NCBI GenBank assembly: GCA_030614685.1
Contig: JAUWTO010000010.1
Location: 1 to 32,863 of the forward strand
Direction: 5' to 3'
DNA from: Candidatus Aminicenantota bacterium
GTDB taxonomy: Bacteria; Acidobacteriota; Aminicenantia; Aminicenantales; Aminicenantaceae
Length of the DNA stretch: 32,863 nucleotides
Shown here: positions 24,225 to 32,863 of the stretch, piece after piece
Position numbering within the stretch: position 1 is the first letter of the stretch
How the letters are laid out: every line of letters starts with the position of its first letter
Position numbers and translations under genes: made by a program
The notes under the pieces: model-generated
What the model was told of the DNA's origin: nothing
What the model saw: only the letters and a program-made list of their open reading frames with translations
Database searches by the model: none

Positions 24225-25802
24225 ATGTCTTATACAAAACTCAACAGAAGCGCAGCCACTTTGACCAAGAACAGGACCGAAGGTTCCGTCAGCCCTTTCA
24301 GCGGGATGTGTGCCACCTGTGTCGATGGCTGTATCGGAATGTGCGAGATCGGCAAGTCCGCCTACCGCGGCTCCGAAGTCCTGTATCCCCAGCCTTTCGG
24401 GATCATCACCGCGGCCTCGGAGAAGGACTACCCCGTAGATCTGTCCCACTTCACCGTGCTGGGAACCGCGGTCGGCGCCCACGGTGTCAAGGCCGATCCC
24501 GACCATGCAACTTTTGAAAAAGTCAGTGTCGCGACCAAGATCGGCGTTAACAAGGACATCAAGCTCAAGGTCCCCTTTATCGTTCCGGGCATGGGCTCCA
24601 CCAACGTGGCCAAGCAGAACTGGAAGGGTTTGGCCATCGGCGTCGCCATCAGCGGCGGCATCCTGACCATCGGCGAGAACGTGTGTGCCATGGACGAGGA
24701 TTCGGTGATCGAGAACGGGCGTGTGGTCCGTTCCCCCGACATGGAGAACCGGATCAAGTGGTTCCAGGAATGGGCGGACGGATACGGCGATGTGGTCGTG
24801 CAGTCCAACGTGGAAGACACCCGGTTGAAGGTTCAGGAATATGTTATCGAAAAGCTCGGTGTTGAGACCGTCGAGCTCAAGTGGGGGCAGGGCGCCAAGG
24901 ACATCGGCGGAGAGGTCAAGATCAAGAAGCTCGCCAAGGCCCAGGAGCTCAAGCGCAGAGGCTACATCGTGCTCCCTGATCCCGAAGATCCCCACATCAT
25001 CAAAGCCTTTGAGAGGGGCGCCTTCAAGGAATTCGAGAGACACTCCCGCCTGGGTATGGTGGAGTTCGATTCCTTCATGGCCCGTGCGGAAGAGCTCAGG
25101 GCCGCCGGCGCCAAGCGTGTCTTCCTCAAGACCGGAGCCTACCGGCCCGCAGACCTGGCCCGCGCAGTCAAGTATGCCTCGAAAGCCAAGCTCGACCTAC
25201 TGACCGTGGACGGAGCCGGCGGCGGGACCGGTATGAGCCCCTGGCGCATGATGAACGAATGGGGAGTCCCAGGCGTGGAACTCTGGTCCCTGACCTATGA
25301 GTACTGCAGGAAGCTGGATGAGAAGGGCGAGTTTGTGCCCGACCTCTGCTTTGCCGGCGGCATCACCTTCGAGGATCAGATCTACAAGGCCCTGGCGCTG
25401 GGTGCGCCCTATGTGAAGGCCATTGGCATGGCCCGGGGGCCGTTGGCCGCAGCCATGGTCGGAAAGACCATCGGCAAGCGGATCGCAGAAGACCAGATCC
25501 CGGTCTATGTCGAGCGTTTCGGCAGCAAGAAAGAAGAGATCTTCGTCACCGCTTCCGACCTGAAAAACGAGTATGGAGACCGCTTCGAGGAAATACCCAC
25601 CGGTGCCTTGGGAGTCACAGGGTATTTCACAAGACTGAACCAGGGCCTGCGTCAGCTCATGGCGGGCAACCGGAAGTTCAACCTCAGCCTGATCGAGAGA
25701 AATGACATAGCCTCGCTCACCAGGGAAGCCGCCGACATCAGCAAGATCCCCTATGTGATGGATGTCGACCAGGAAGAGGTCGAAGAGATCCTGAACAGCT
25801 GA
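24225..25802 (+). CDS. FMN-binding glutamate-synthase-like protein (no glutaminase domain)
   Basis: 525 aa; VPGMGSTNVAKQNWKGLAIG, LLTVDGAGGGTGMSPWRMMNEWG, AGGITFEDQIYKALALGAPYVKAIGMARGPL. Confidence 0.85.
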   Translation: MSYTKLNRSAATLTKNRTEGSVSPFSGMCATCVDGCIGMCEIGKSAYRGSEVLYPQPFGIITAASEKDYPVDLSHFTVLGTAVGAHGVKADPDHATFEKVSVATKIGVNKDIKLKVPFIVPGMGSTNVAKQNWKGLAIGVAISGGILTIGENVCAMDEDSVIENGRVVRSPDMENRIKWFQEWADGYGDVVVQSNVEDTRLKVQEYVIEKLGVETVELKWGQGAKDIGGEVKIKKLAKAQELKRRGYIVLPDPEDPHIIKAFERGAFKEFERHSRLGMVEFDSFMARAEELRAAGAKRVFLKTGAYRPADLARAVKYASKAKLDLLTVDGAGGGTGMSPWRMMNEWGVPGVELWSLTYEYCRKLDEKGEFVPDLCFAGGITFEDQIYKALALGAPYVKAIGMARGPLAAAMVGKTIGKRIAEDQIPVYVERFGSKKEEIFVTASDLKNEYGDRFEEIPTGALGVTGYFTRLNQGLRQLMAGNRKFNLSLIERNDIASLTREAADISKIPYVMDVDQEEVEEILNS

Positions 25803-25829
25803 CCCATATTCTGTAGCACGGAACACCAG

Positions 25830-25876
25830 GGGGCGGAACCGGCCTGAGAGGGCCGGTTTCTGCCCCTTTTTTTTTT
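25830..25876 (+). terminator. Intrinsic terminator
   Basis: GGGGCGGAACCGGCC-TGAGAG-GGCCGGTTTCTGCCCC followed by T10. Confidence 0.92.
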
Positions 25877-25959
25877 GCAACATATTGTGCTTAAAAGCAG
25901 CGGGATGGTATACTTTCTCTCTATAAAATGGACCATCGCACCATACGAGGAGGACAACC

Positions 25960-26964
25960 ATGGACAGGATGAGGGTCATCATAATGGGATGCGGCATCAT
26001 GGGCCGCAGGGTAGCAGAGGCACTGCTGCCCAAACAAAGTTTCGAAATCGTGGGCGCCCTGGACATCAACCCGGAGTTGACAGGCAGAGACCTGGGAGAA
26101 CTGTTCTCGAGCCCACAGGACACAGGCATTGTCATCGCGAACGATGCGGAGGCGCTGTTTACGCGAGTAAAAGCAGACGCCGTAGTGCAGACCACCCTGT
26201 CTCATCTTACGACCGTGCTTCCTCAGATCGAGCAGTGCCTCCAGGCGGGCCTGAATATCGTATCGACCTGCGAGGAGCTGTCCTTCCCCTGGAAGCGACA
26301 CCCTGAGCTGGCCTCTCGAATCGACAATATGGCCAAAGAGGCCGGCGTGACCGTGGTGGGGACCGGGATCAATCCCGGGTATTTGATGGACTCGCTGCCC
26401 CTGGCGCTCACCGCACCCTGCCTGCGTGTCGATTCCATACGGGTGACACGGATGATGAATTCCGCCCGGAGACGCATCCCCTTCCAGAAAAAGGTGGGAA
26501 GCAATATGACTCCCGAGGAGTTCCGCCAGAAGATCGATGACGGGATCATCACCGGGCATGTGGGCCTGCTGGAGTCGATCAACATGATCGCTTCAGGGCT
26601 GGGATGGAAGCTGGATGAGGCCGTGGAACTTCCTCCGGAGGCCGTGATTGCGGAGACGGAGACACCGAGCGGGATGGGAACCGTGCCGCCCGGGGACGTG
26701 ATCGGCCTGAGGAGTGTGGCCTATGCTAAAAAGGACGGGGAAAAAATCATTACCCTCGAGTTCATCGCCAACGCCGGTGTCAAACAAGAGTATGACGAGA
26801 TCGAGATCAAGGGCGAACCCGACATACACGAAAAGATCCTGGGTGGTGTCCATGGAGACACGGGGACCGTATCCATGACCATCAACACCATCCCCAAGAC
26901 CATCGCTGCGGTACCCGGTCTCAAGGTGATGAGCGAGCTCCCCGCCCCCTGCGCCACCCTATAG
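25960..26964 (+). CDS. 2,4-diaminopentanoate dehydrogenase-like / DapB-related oxidoreductase
   Basis: 334 aa; N-terminal Rossmann MRVIIMGCGIMGRRVAEALL; GTGINPGYLMDSLPLALTAPC. Confidence 0.75.
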   Translation: MDRMRVIIMGCGIMGRRVAEALLPKQSFEIVGALDINPELTGRDLGELFSSPQDTGIVIANDAEALFTRVKADAVVQTTLSHLTTVLPQIEQCLQAGLNIVSTCEELSFPWKRHPELASRIDNMAKEAGVTVVGTGINPGYLMDSLPLALTAPCLRVDSIRVTRMMNSARRRIPFQKKVGSNMTPEEFRQKIDDGIITGHVGLLESINMIASGLGWKLDEAVELPPEAVIAETETPSGMGTVPPGDVIGLRSVAYAKKDGEKIITLEFIANAGVKQEYDEIEIKGEPDIHEKILGGVHGDTGTVSMTINTIPKTIAAVPGLKVMSELPAPCATL

Positions 26965-26980
26965 TCCCTGTCCCCTTTGC

Positions 26981-28366
26981 TTATTTGCGGAATTTCTTGA
27001 TAAACTCTTCGACTTCGGGCACCCCTCCCTGATAGATCAGGTAGCCATTGTAGGGTTCCCGCTCAGTGATGTCATCGTTCACGGGCGTCAGCATGATCTC
27101 ATTGACCTTCCCCAGGTCATTCGTTTGGCCCAATGCCCAGCCCAGTTTTATGTAGGCGACCTCAGGAAGCATGTTCTGCAGGGGGATGACGCCCAGGTCC
27201 AGCATGTCGCGTCCGGTCTCGTACACATACATGTGGACATAACCCCACAGCGTCTGCACGGTCATGTAGATCGCCACCCCCTTTTCCACGGCCCGCTTGA
27301 TGGCCGGGTAAAGCGGCTTGTTCACATGGCCGAGGCCCGTCCCCGCGATCACGATCCCTTTATAGCCGTTGTCAACCAGGCAGTCGATGACATCCGGCAT
27401 CATGTTGGGATAGTAATAGACGAGCGTGACCTTCTCCTCAAAATAGGGCAGGGCGGTCACCTTCCTGTCTCTGCGGCGCGGATTGTAGGGATGCTTGAGC
27501 ATCTCCACGCCGTCCTGCACAACCTTGGCCAGCGGGATGTCTCCAATGGTCCGGAAGGCGGAGCGGTAGGAGGAGTGCATCTTGCGAACCCGGGTTCCCC
27601 GGTGCAGGAATCCGTAGTCATCCGAAGTGGGCCCGAACATGCTCACCATGACTTCGGCGATGTCGGAGTGACCTGCCGCATAGGCGGCATGCATCAGGTT
27701 CAGGGCGGCATCCGAGCTGGGCCGGTCAGAGGACCGCTGCGAGCCCACCAGCACCACCGGCACCGGAAGATCGTCCAACATGTAGGTCAGGGCGGCGGCC
27801 GTGTGGTGGAGCGTATCGGTCCCGTGCCCGATGATGACCCCATCGATCCCCTTCCGGATCTCCTTGGCTATGGCCACGGCCAGGGTCTTGTACTGCTCAG
27901 GCCCCATGTTCTCACTGAAGACCGCAAACAGCTTGTCGGTGGTCAGGTTGCAGATATCCGCCAGTTCCGGAACGGCGCCGTACAGCTCTCCCGGGGAAAA
28001 GGCCGGGATCACGGCCCCCGTGCGGTAGTCCAGCCGGGATGCGATCGTACCGCCGGTCCCGAACAGCTTGACATTGGGTTTGTCATCCGAATACGGGAAT
28101 TCCTTCTCAGGGATCTGGTAATGTGCCTTCTGATACCCCAGCTCTGTGATGGATCGAATGGTGTTGACCTTGATCCCGATATTGTAGCCCGTGGCGATCT
28201 TAAGGACGATGTGCTGGTCGTCATCGCTCTCCGATCGGGGCAGGATGGTCCCTTCAAAAAGCCCGCGGGTCGTGTCCATCCTGACCAGGCCCCAGACACG
28301 AGCGTGAAGGTCCTGCAGGACCTTCAGCGCCTGCCCCTTGTAGCCCTGGAAGATGTCGTCGCTCAT
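26981..28366 (-). CDS. gatD: Archaeal-type Glu-tRNA(Gln) amidotransferase subunit D (asparaginase-like)
   Basis: 461 aa; N-terminal FEGTILPRSESDDDQHIVLKIATGYNIGIKV, then VKLFGTGGTIASRLDY, HGTDTLHHTAAAL; coupled to gatE. Confidence 0.92.
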   Translation of the reverse strand: MSDDIFQGYKGQALKVLQDLHARVWGLVRMDTTRGLFEGTILPRSESDDDQHIVLKIATGYNIGIKVNTIRSITELGYQKAHYQIPEKEFPYSDDKPNVKLFGTGGTIASRLDYRTGAVIPAFSPGELYGAVPELADICNLTTDKLFAVFSENMGPEQYKTLAVAIAKEIRKGIDGVIIGHGTDTLHHTAAALTYMLDDLPVPVVLVGSQRSSDRPSSDAALNLMHAAYAAGHSDIAEVMVSMFGPTSDDYGFLHRGTRVRKMHSSYRSAFRTIGDIPLAKVVQDGVEMLKHPYNPRRRDRKVTALPYFEEKVTLVYYYPNMMPDVIDCLVDNGYKGIVIAGTGLGHVNKPLYPAIKRAVEKGVAIYMTVQTLWGYVHMYVYETGRDMLDLGVIPLQNMLPEVAYIKLGWALGQTNDLGKVNEIMLTPVNDDITEREPYNGYLIYQGGVPEVEEFIKKFRK

Positions 28367-30390
28367 TGTCCCGCACCTTCCCGGTTCGAATGGGCCCGGG
28401 CCTGGGAGTTGTATTCCTTCACGTGTCGATGAAGCTCAGGAAGCGAGATGTTGCCCCGAGCAGAAGGCCGAAGCTGGCCCATCATCCAGCGTGTCCGGGC
28501 CCCGGAGTCTTCAGAGATCCCGGACTCCTCTGCGATCGTGCAGAGCACTGGGATCTTCTCCAGGATCTCCGCCTCCGCGACCTTCTTGAACTTGATGGCC
28601 GCCAGGCTGGATTCGATATCTATCTGGGGATGCTGATACCGCTCCTCGATCATCTCCCGAGCGAGGGCAGGCTCGATGCCTTCCTTTTTGAGGTGCTCCA
28701 TCAGGTCATAGATGACCTCATAACGGAAATCCGGGGACCGGGGATGCCTACCCTCCACATGCTTCAGCGTATGACCGAACAGGGTCCCGGCAAATACCGG
28801 ATCGACCTCAAGCTCCTCGATGATGCGTGTCAATAGCGGAAACAGGTTGTTCCGCAGGATGTAGGGATAGGTGTCCTCGGGAATCCCCCACTCCGTCATC
28901 CTGGCATACATCTCATGGACATCGAGCGGCAGCCGGCTCCGAATCTCTTCAATGGCGTCGTAGTCCAGAGAGATGGGCACAGAGTCTGTATCCGGGTACA
29001 TCCGATTGGGGCCGGGCAGCACTCTCTCAAATACCGTGGTCCCATCGGAAAAGGATTTTCGGCTCTCCCGGGGCACACCCTCAAAGGCCAGCTGACACCG
29101 CTCCTCCACGGTTTCCAGGGCTGTGGAGATATCCTCCTCAGGCCCCCAGAGCAGGACCAGGGCATCTTCCTCGTCAGCCTGCAGTTCATTCCGGATGCGA
29201 TCCCAAAATTCTGGGGGAAGGACAGGATCGAGCTCTTCGGAGTGGATCATGTTGGGCTTGTCGATGCAGGCGATGACCTTCAGCCGGCCGCTCAGCTCAT
29301 CTGCGAACATTTGGCCCGGTTGGGTGAAATGCGAAAGCATGCCCCGAAAACCCGGGAGCCTCAACGCGGAACAGCCATACCCTGATTCACGGGCTTTGGC
29401 GACCTCCGGCTGGATCAGCCCATACTCTTCCGCATCCAGGGATTTTGAAGAGATCCGCCAGCCTCGAGGATCCTGGACGGTTTTCTTAAGCAGGTCCCGG
29501 ATCCGCAGGAGGGACCACTGCCGGAAGACCTCGTTGTGGGTCAGTTCCGGGATCCACCGGTTGTGCGATACACCCTTGATCTCGACCCTGTCTCCCCCCC
29601 GGCAGCTGACATTGACATCCTCTCTCCCGGCACCGATGCCGACCAGCACTTTTCCAGTGCTGCGGTTCAGGAAACGGATATACTGGGCGCCTTCCTGCAC
29701 CTCATCGGGATGGGAAAAATCCGGATAGGTCACCGTCTCGATCAGGGGTATGCCGAGCCGGTCAGTCTGGTACACGCGGACGTGCCCCACATCCGAAACT
29801 TCCCGGCAGGAGTCCTCCTCCAGGGACAGTTGAATGATGCGGACCGTCTTGTTCTTCAGCTGGATCACGCCTTCCACACCCAGGATGGCGGTCCTCTGGA
29901 AGCCGGTGGGGATGCTCCCATCCAGATACTGCTTGCGGATGATGTGCACCTCCCCCACGATGTTGAGCCTGCACAGCAGCGAGAGCTCAAGGGCGATCTC
30001 CAGCGCCTTCCGGTTCAGGGGAAAGGGAGGTGTGTCGTCGATGTCATAGGTGCAGGCGGTCTCATTTCGGATCTGGTACACGATCTGCTTCCGGGTCTTG
30101 AACTCCATCAGGGCAGTGCCGTCATACTCGCCCAGTTCGCTCAGGGTGGGCCGCATGTGACGGATGATCTCCGCATCATACTCGCCTTTCCGGTTGTACC
30201 GGCCGGCCGGACAGTTGCAGAAGAGTTTTTTCCGTGTTTTCAGCTGCTGATGGACCTCAATCCCGGACTTGAAACCCACTCGGTCGTAATCCTCCTGCGT
30301 GGCCTTGGCTCGAGGGACATACCCCACGGCCTCGCGTGAGGTTTGGTAGTTTTGTCTGGGATCGATTTTTTCGTTTTTCATCAGGAACAT
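28363..30390 (-). CDS. gatE: Archaeal-type Glu-tRNA(Gln) amidotransferase subunit E
   Basis: 675 aa; FKSGIEVHQQLKTRKKLFCNCPA; GAD-like insertion near 29000-29300; C-terminal YqeY-like tail; 4-nt overlap with gatD. Confidence 0.92.
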   Translation of the reverse strand: MFLMKNEKIDPRQNYQTSREAVGYVPRAKATQEDYDRVGFKSGIEVHQQLKTRKKLFCNCPAGRYNRKGEYDAEIIRHMRPTLSELGEYDGTALMEFKTRKQIVYQIRNETACTYDIDDTPPFPLNRKALEIALELSLLCRLNIVGEVHIIRKQYLDGSIPTGFQRTAILGVEGVIQLKNKTVRIIQLSLEEDSCREVSDVGHVRVYQTDRLGIPLIETVTYPDFSHPDEVQEGAQYIRFLNRSTGKVLVGIGAGREDVNVSCRGGDRVEIKGVSHNRWIPELTHNEVFRQWSLLRIRDLLKKTVQDPRGWRISSKSLDAEEYGLIQPEVAKARESGYGCSALRLPGFRGMLSHFTQPGQMFADELSGRLKVIACIDKPNMIHSEELDPVLPPEFWDRIRNELQADEEDALVLLWGPEEDISTALETVEERCQLAFEGVPRESRKSFSDGTTVFERVLPGPNRMYPDTDSVPISLDYDAIEEIRSRLPLDVHEMYARMTEWGIPEDTYPYILRNNLFPLLTRIIEELEVDPVFAGTLFGHTLKHVEGRHPRSPDFRYEVIYDLMEHLKKEGIEPALAREMIEERYQHPQIDIESSLAAIKFKKVAEAEILEKIPVLCTIAEESGISEDSGARTRWMMGQLRPSARGNISLPELHRHVKEYNSQARAHSNREGAGQ

Positions 30391-30594
30391 TTATCAATAA
30401 GGTCGGTATTGTAACAGAAAAGCCCAGAGGAAATCTAATATACGTCGCCGCGACCAGATCCTCTAAAAACTTGAGCTTAAAAACCAACCGCACAGAATAG
30501 GGATATGTATAAATCGGATAGGAGTTGAAACCATTTGGCTCCGGATTCCGTCTATAGAGATGAACGGACAAATGAGGCAATACAAGGCAATACG

Positions 30595-30681
30595 ATGAAG
30601 ATAAAGACCATGATCGGGATGGGATTGGTGGCGGTCCTGTTCTCTCCGATACCTGTCCTGCTGCTGCTTATCCTGATCTGA
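30595..30681 (+). CDS. Possible small hydrophobic peptide
   Basis: Translated by hand: MKIKTMIGMGLVAVLFSPIPVLLLLILI; weak RBS. Confidence 0.2.
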   Translation: MKIKTMIGMGLVAVLFSPIPVLLLLILI

Positions 30682-30700
30682 TCAGCAAGTATGAAATCTA

Positions 30701-31933
30701 TCAATTGGCATAATAGCCTTTCCGGTGGGTGATCCTGTAATCCTTGTCCTTGATCTTGATCTCGATGGTCCTGAAGTTGCCATCTCTGACATATTCCCTG
30801 GGAGAGTAGTACAGCAGATAAGAATACTCTGTGAGCTTTGAGGTCGACTTGAATGCCGCGGCCGGATTCCGCGATTTGTCCACCACCCCACCCGTCGCCT
30901 CCGCCACCTGGGAAAATACCATGTACACATCCTCGGACTGCTCCCGCATGTAGACTCCGGAGACGCTCGCGGGCTTATTGTCTATAAAGAAGAAATTGAG
31001 GAGCACCGCCGCATCGGAAAAAGCCCGGCTAAGCCGATCCACATCGAGGGTCAGTTCCCGATGATATGCCTGGAACAGGTCCTGGATCTGCCCGATGATG
31101 TTGTAGTCGTCGTGATACTGCATCTGGATCTGGCCCAGAAGCGAGGCCTGGATCTCAGGGCGGAACTCCCGTTCATAGAAAAAATAGACGGTCTTCTGCT
31201 CTTCGATCCTCTTTAACTGAGACGCGAAGCGCAGGATCCATTTCTCATCGATCAGCCGGAGCTCCTCCATCCTGCCCAGCGTGTCGCGGTAGCGGGGGAG
31301 CAGGAACTCGAGGCTCTGGACCCCCACGGAGCCCGAGGAATCCATGTCCGCCATCCCGGAAGGCATCCCCGTCTGGGCTGAGGCGATGGAGCGCACGATC
31401 CGCCTCAGATCCTTAAGCAGGTTTTTGTACTCCATGGCCCCGACATTGGCATCCTTGCGGATGATGGTCTTCAAATCCTTGATCAGGGTTTCTTTGGGGA
31501 TGGTCCTGGCCTTTTCCGCCGGGAGGCTGTAGTTCTTGACCGGGGTTTGGATCACCAGGTCATCGCCCGGTTGGTAGACGTGGTCGAAGAAATATTCGAT
31601 GGCCTCCGTCATCTTGGGGTTGTACTCCATGACCTGAAAGACAAAATAGAACTGGCGGTCGACCATGGGCATGTAGTCTCTGGTGGCATCCATGCGTTCG
31701 ATCTGGCCGTTCCGAGTGAGATACAGGGCCGTGATGTCCTGCGGCTTGCCGTCCTCAAAGACCTCGAAGTCGGCCATGTTCAGGTCGGGCACGAACCGCT
31801 CCCCCTCGAAGACACGGAGGGGAACCTGGACATTGGTCACCACGACCTCGTGCTGCTCCTGATGAAAAGCCGGATTCGATGTCAGGAACAGGAGGATGGC
31901 GACCAGGATCACAAGAATGAGCGTTTTCTTCAT
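30701..31933 (-). CDS. Secreted VWFA-related domain protein
   Basis: MKKTLILVILVAILLFLTSNPAFHQ signal; VTNVQVPLRVFEGERFVPDLNMADFEVFEDGKPQDI resembles the VWFA-related family common in Acidobacteriota; start corrected from 32008. Confidence 0.7.
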   Translation of the reverse strand: MKKTLILVILVAILLFLTSNPAFHQEQHEVVVTNVQVPLRVFEGERFVPDLNMADFEVFEDGKPQDITALYLTRNGQIERMDATRDYMPMVDRQFYFVFQVMEYNPKMTEAIEYFFDHVYQPGDDLVIQTPVKNYSLPAEKARTIPKETLIKDLKTIIRKDANVGAMEYKNLLKDLRRIVRSIASAQTGMPSGMADMDSSGSVGVQSLEFLLPRYRDTLGRMEELRLIDEKWILRFASQLKRIEEQKTVYFFYEREFRPEIQASLLGQIQMQYHDDYNIIGQIQDLFQAYHRELTLDVDRLSRAFSDAAVLLNFFFIDNKPASVSGVYMREQSEDVYMVFSQVAEATGGVVDKSRNPAAAFKSTSKLTEYSYLLYYSPREYVRDGNFRTIEIKIKDKDYRITHRKGYYAN

Positions 31934-32126
31934 AATGAACCCCCCTTTATATATTGCACTTATATGTCCCTGATTGTATATACCTAAAATCCGCTCTCTT
32001 TGATGCATTCAGAAGCAAGAAGTGTGCCACATCACACAGGATCCCGCGTCTGGAACCGCACTCTTGGGGAATCCACCAGGAACTCAGAGCAGTTATCAAT
32101 TCCCAGTGCAAAGGCGGATCTGTATC

Positions 32127-32149
32127 TGTAAACATTGTTTACATATAAG
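32127..32149 (+). promoter_or_regulatory. 17-bp perfect palindrome followed by a -10-like hexamer
   Basis: TGTAAACA-T-TGTTTACA (32127-32143) immediately followed by TATAAG. Confidence 0.5.
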
Positions 32150-32202
32150 TCTCCGTTGGATCCCTTGGCCGGGCCTTCCCCCCATCCCCACAATCTGCTA
32201 GA

Positions 32203-32538
32203 ATGAGAGAGATTGAGAAAGGAAGTCACAACGGGCTGAATTCCATGAAAGCGCCAACCGGTAGAGCCGGGGAAGAGTCGGAAAGACGCGGATCCTCCCG
32301 CTATGACTCCGTCCACAAAATGAACTACAAGGCCCTCATACCCAGGGAGGGACAGGGCTTCACCCAGAATATCAGCCAGGGCGGATTCGCCCTACTGCTG
32401 GATGATGAAGTGCCGCCCGGCGCTGTCCTGGAACTGAAGTTCGAAGATTCCAGCAAGGTGACCCAGCCCGAACGCACGATCGTCAAGGTCATGTGGCAGA
32501 AAGACCACATCGCAGGCGTCAAGCTCCTGGGCCGCTAG
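32203..32538 (+). CDS. PilZ-domain-like protein
   Basis: 111 aa; ERRGSSRYDS...ISQGGFALLLDDEVPPGAVLELKF; start may be internal (MKAPTG). Confidence 0.65.
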   Translation: MREIEKGSHNGLNSMKAPTGRAGEESERRGSSRYDSVHKMNYKALIPREGQGFTQNISQGGFALLLDDEVPPGAVLELKFEDSSKVTQPERTIVKVMWQKDHIAGVKLLGR

Positions 32539-32715
32539 ATCTGATCCTGCACGGCTTAATCCGCCAGATAACCAGCCCCCCCGTGGTTACCGCGATCTCA
32601 TTTCTTTTCTTGCCTGCGCGGGTGGTTTTGATGTGTAATACTTTTTTCCCGGGCATTGGGAAACCCGGACCGGAAAAGCCGGTATTCCCGCAAAACTCGA
32701 ACAAAGGAGAGAATC

Positions 32716-32863
32716 ATGTTTCCAGCCAAGACATACATCCAGCGGCGACGGCGCCTGCGCGAGCAGGTCGGATCCGGCGTCCTGCTTTTCCTGGGCAACG
32801 ATGAAAGCCCCATGAACTACGCGGACAATCCCTTCCATTTCCGGCAGGACAGCACGTTCCTGT
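32716..32863 (+). CDS. M24 / Xaa-Pro aminopeptidase N-terminal region (truncated by window end)
   Basis: MFPAKTYIQRRRRLREQVGSGVLLFLGNDESPMNYADNPFHFRQDSTFL; RBS AAAGGAGAG. Confidence 0.8.
   Translation, partial: MFPAKTYIQRRRRLREQVGSGVLLFLGNDESPMNYADNPFHFRQDSTFL

Overview
The window is about 32.9 kb of GC-rich bacterial chromosome with roughly 31 supportable CDSs. Gene content suggests an anaerobic Acidobacteriota/Aminicenantes-type lineage, but this is inference only. Left part, minus strand: Fe-S assembly (iscU-like, iscS-like, nfu), alr, purA, a porin-like protein, and an O2/ROS-detox set (rubredoxin reductase, rubredoxin, ferritin-like, desulforedoxin-like), plus a large NAD-type glutamate dehydrogenase. 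Middle, plus strand: DUF-type membrane proteins, ftsEX, a RodZ-like protein, an NtrY/NtrX-like two-component pair, mgtE, recO, a NuoE/NuoF/NuoG-like module followed by an FMN glutamate-synthase-like protein, and a 2,4-diaminopentanoate-dehydrogenase-like protein. Right part: archaeal-type gatD/gatE (minus), a VWFA-related secreted protein, a PilZ-like protein and a truncated M24/Xaa-Pro aminopeptidase. Main points of interest: (1) an IscS homologue that keeps the Cys loop but has Gln in place of the PLP-binding Lys, along with other PLP-pocket changes; (2) a family of long intergenic hairpins in two islands, with arms that differ between copies but match within each copy, around a conserved loop that is G-quadruplex-capable on one strand, with a 38-nt array of half-elements that includes a copied piece of the neighbouring gene; (3) archaeal-type GatDE in a bacterial context; (4) a NuoEFG-like module next to a glutamate-synthase-like FMN protein with no hydrogenase subunit; (5) an NtrX-like regulator whose GAFTGA motif reads DAFPNA; (6) twin 8-4-8 palindromes ahead of the Fe-S and O2-detox operons. 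All calls come from reading the sequence; no database search was run.
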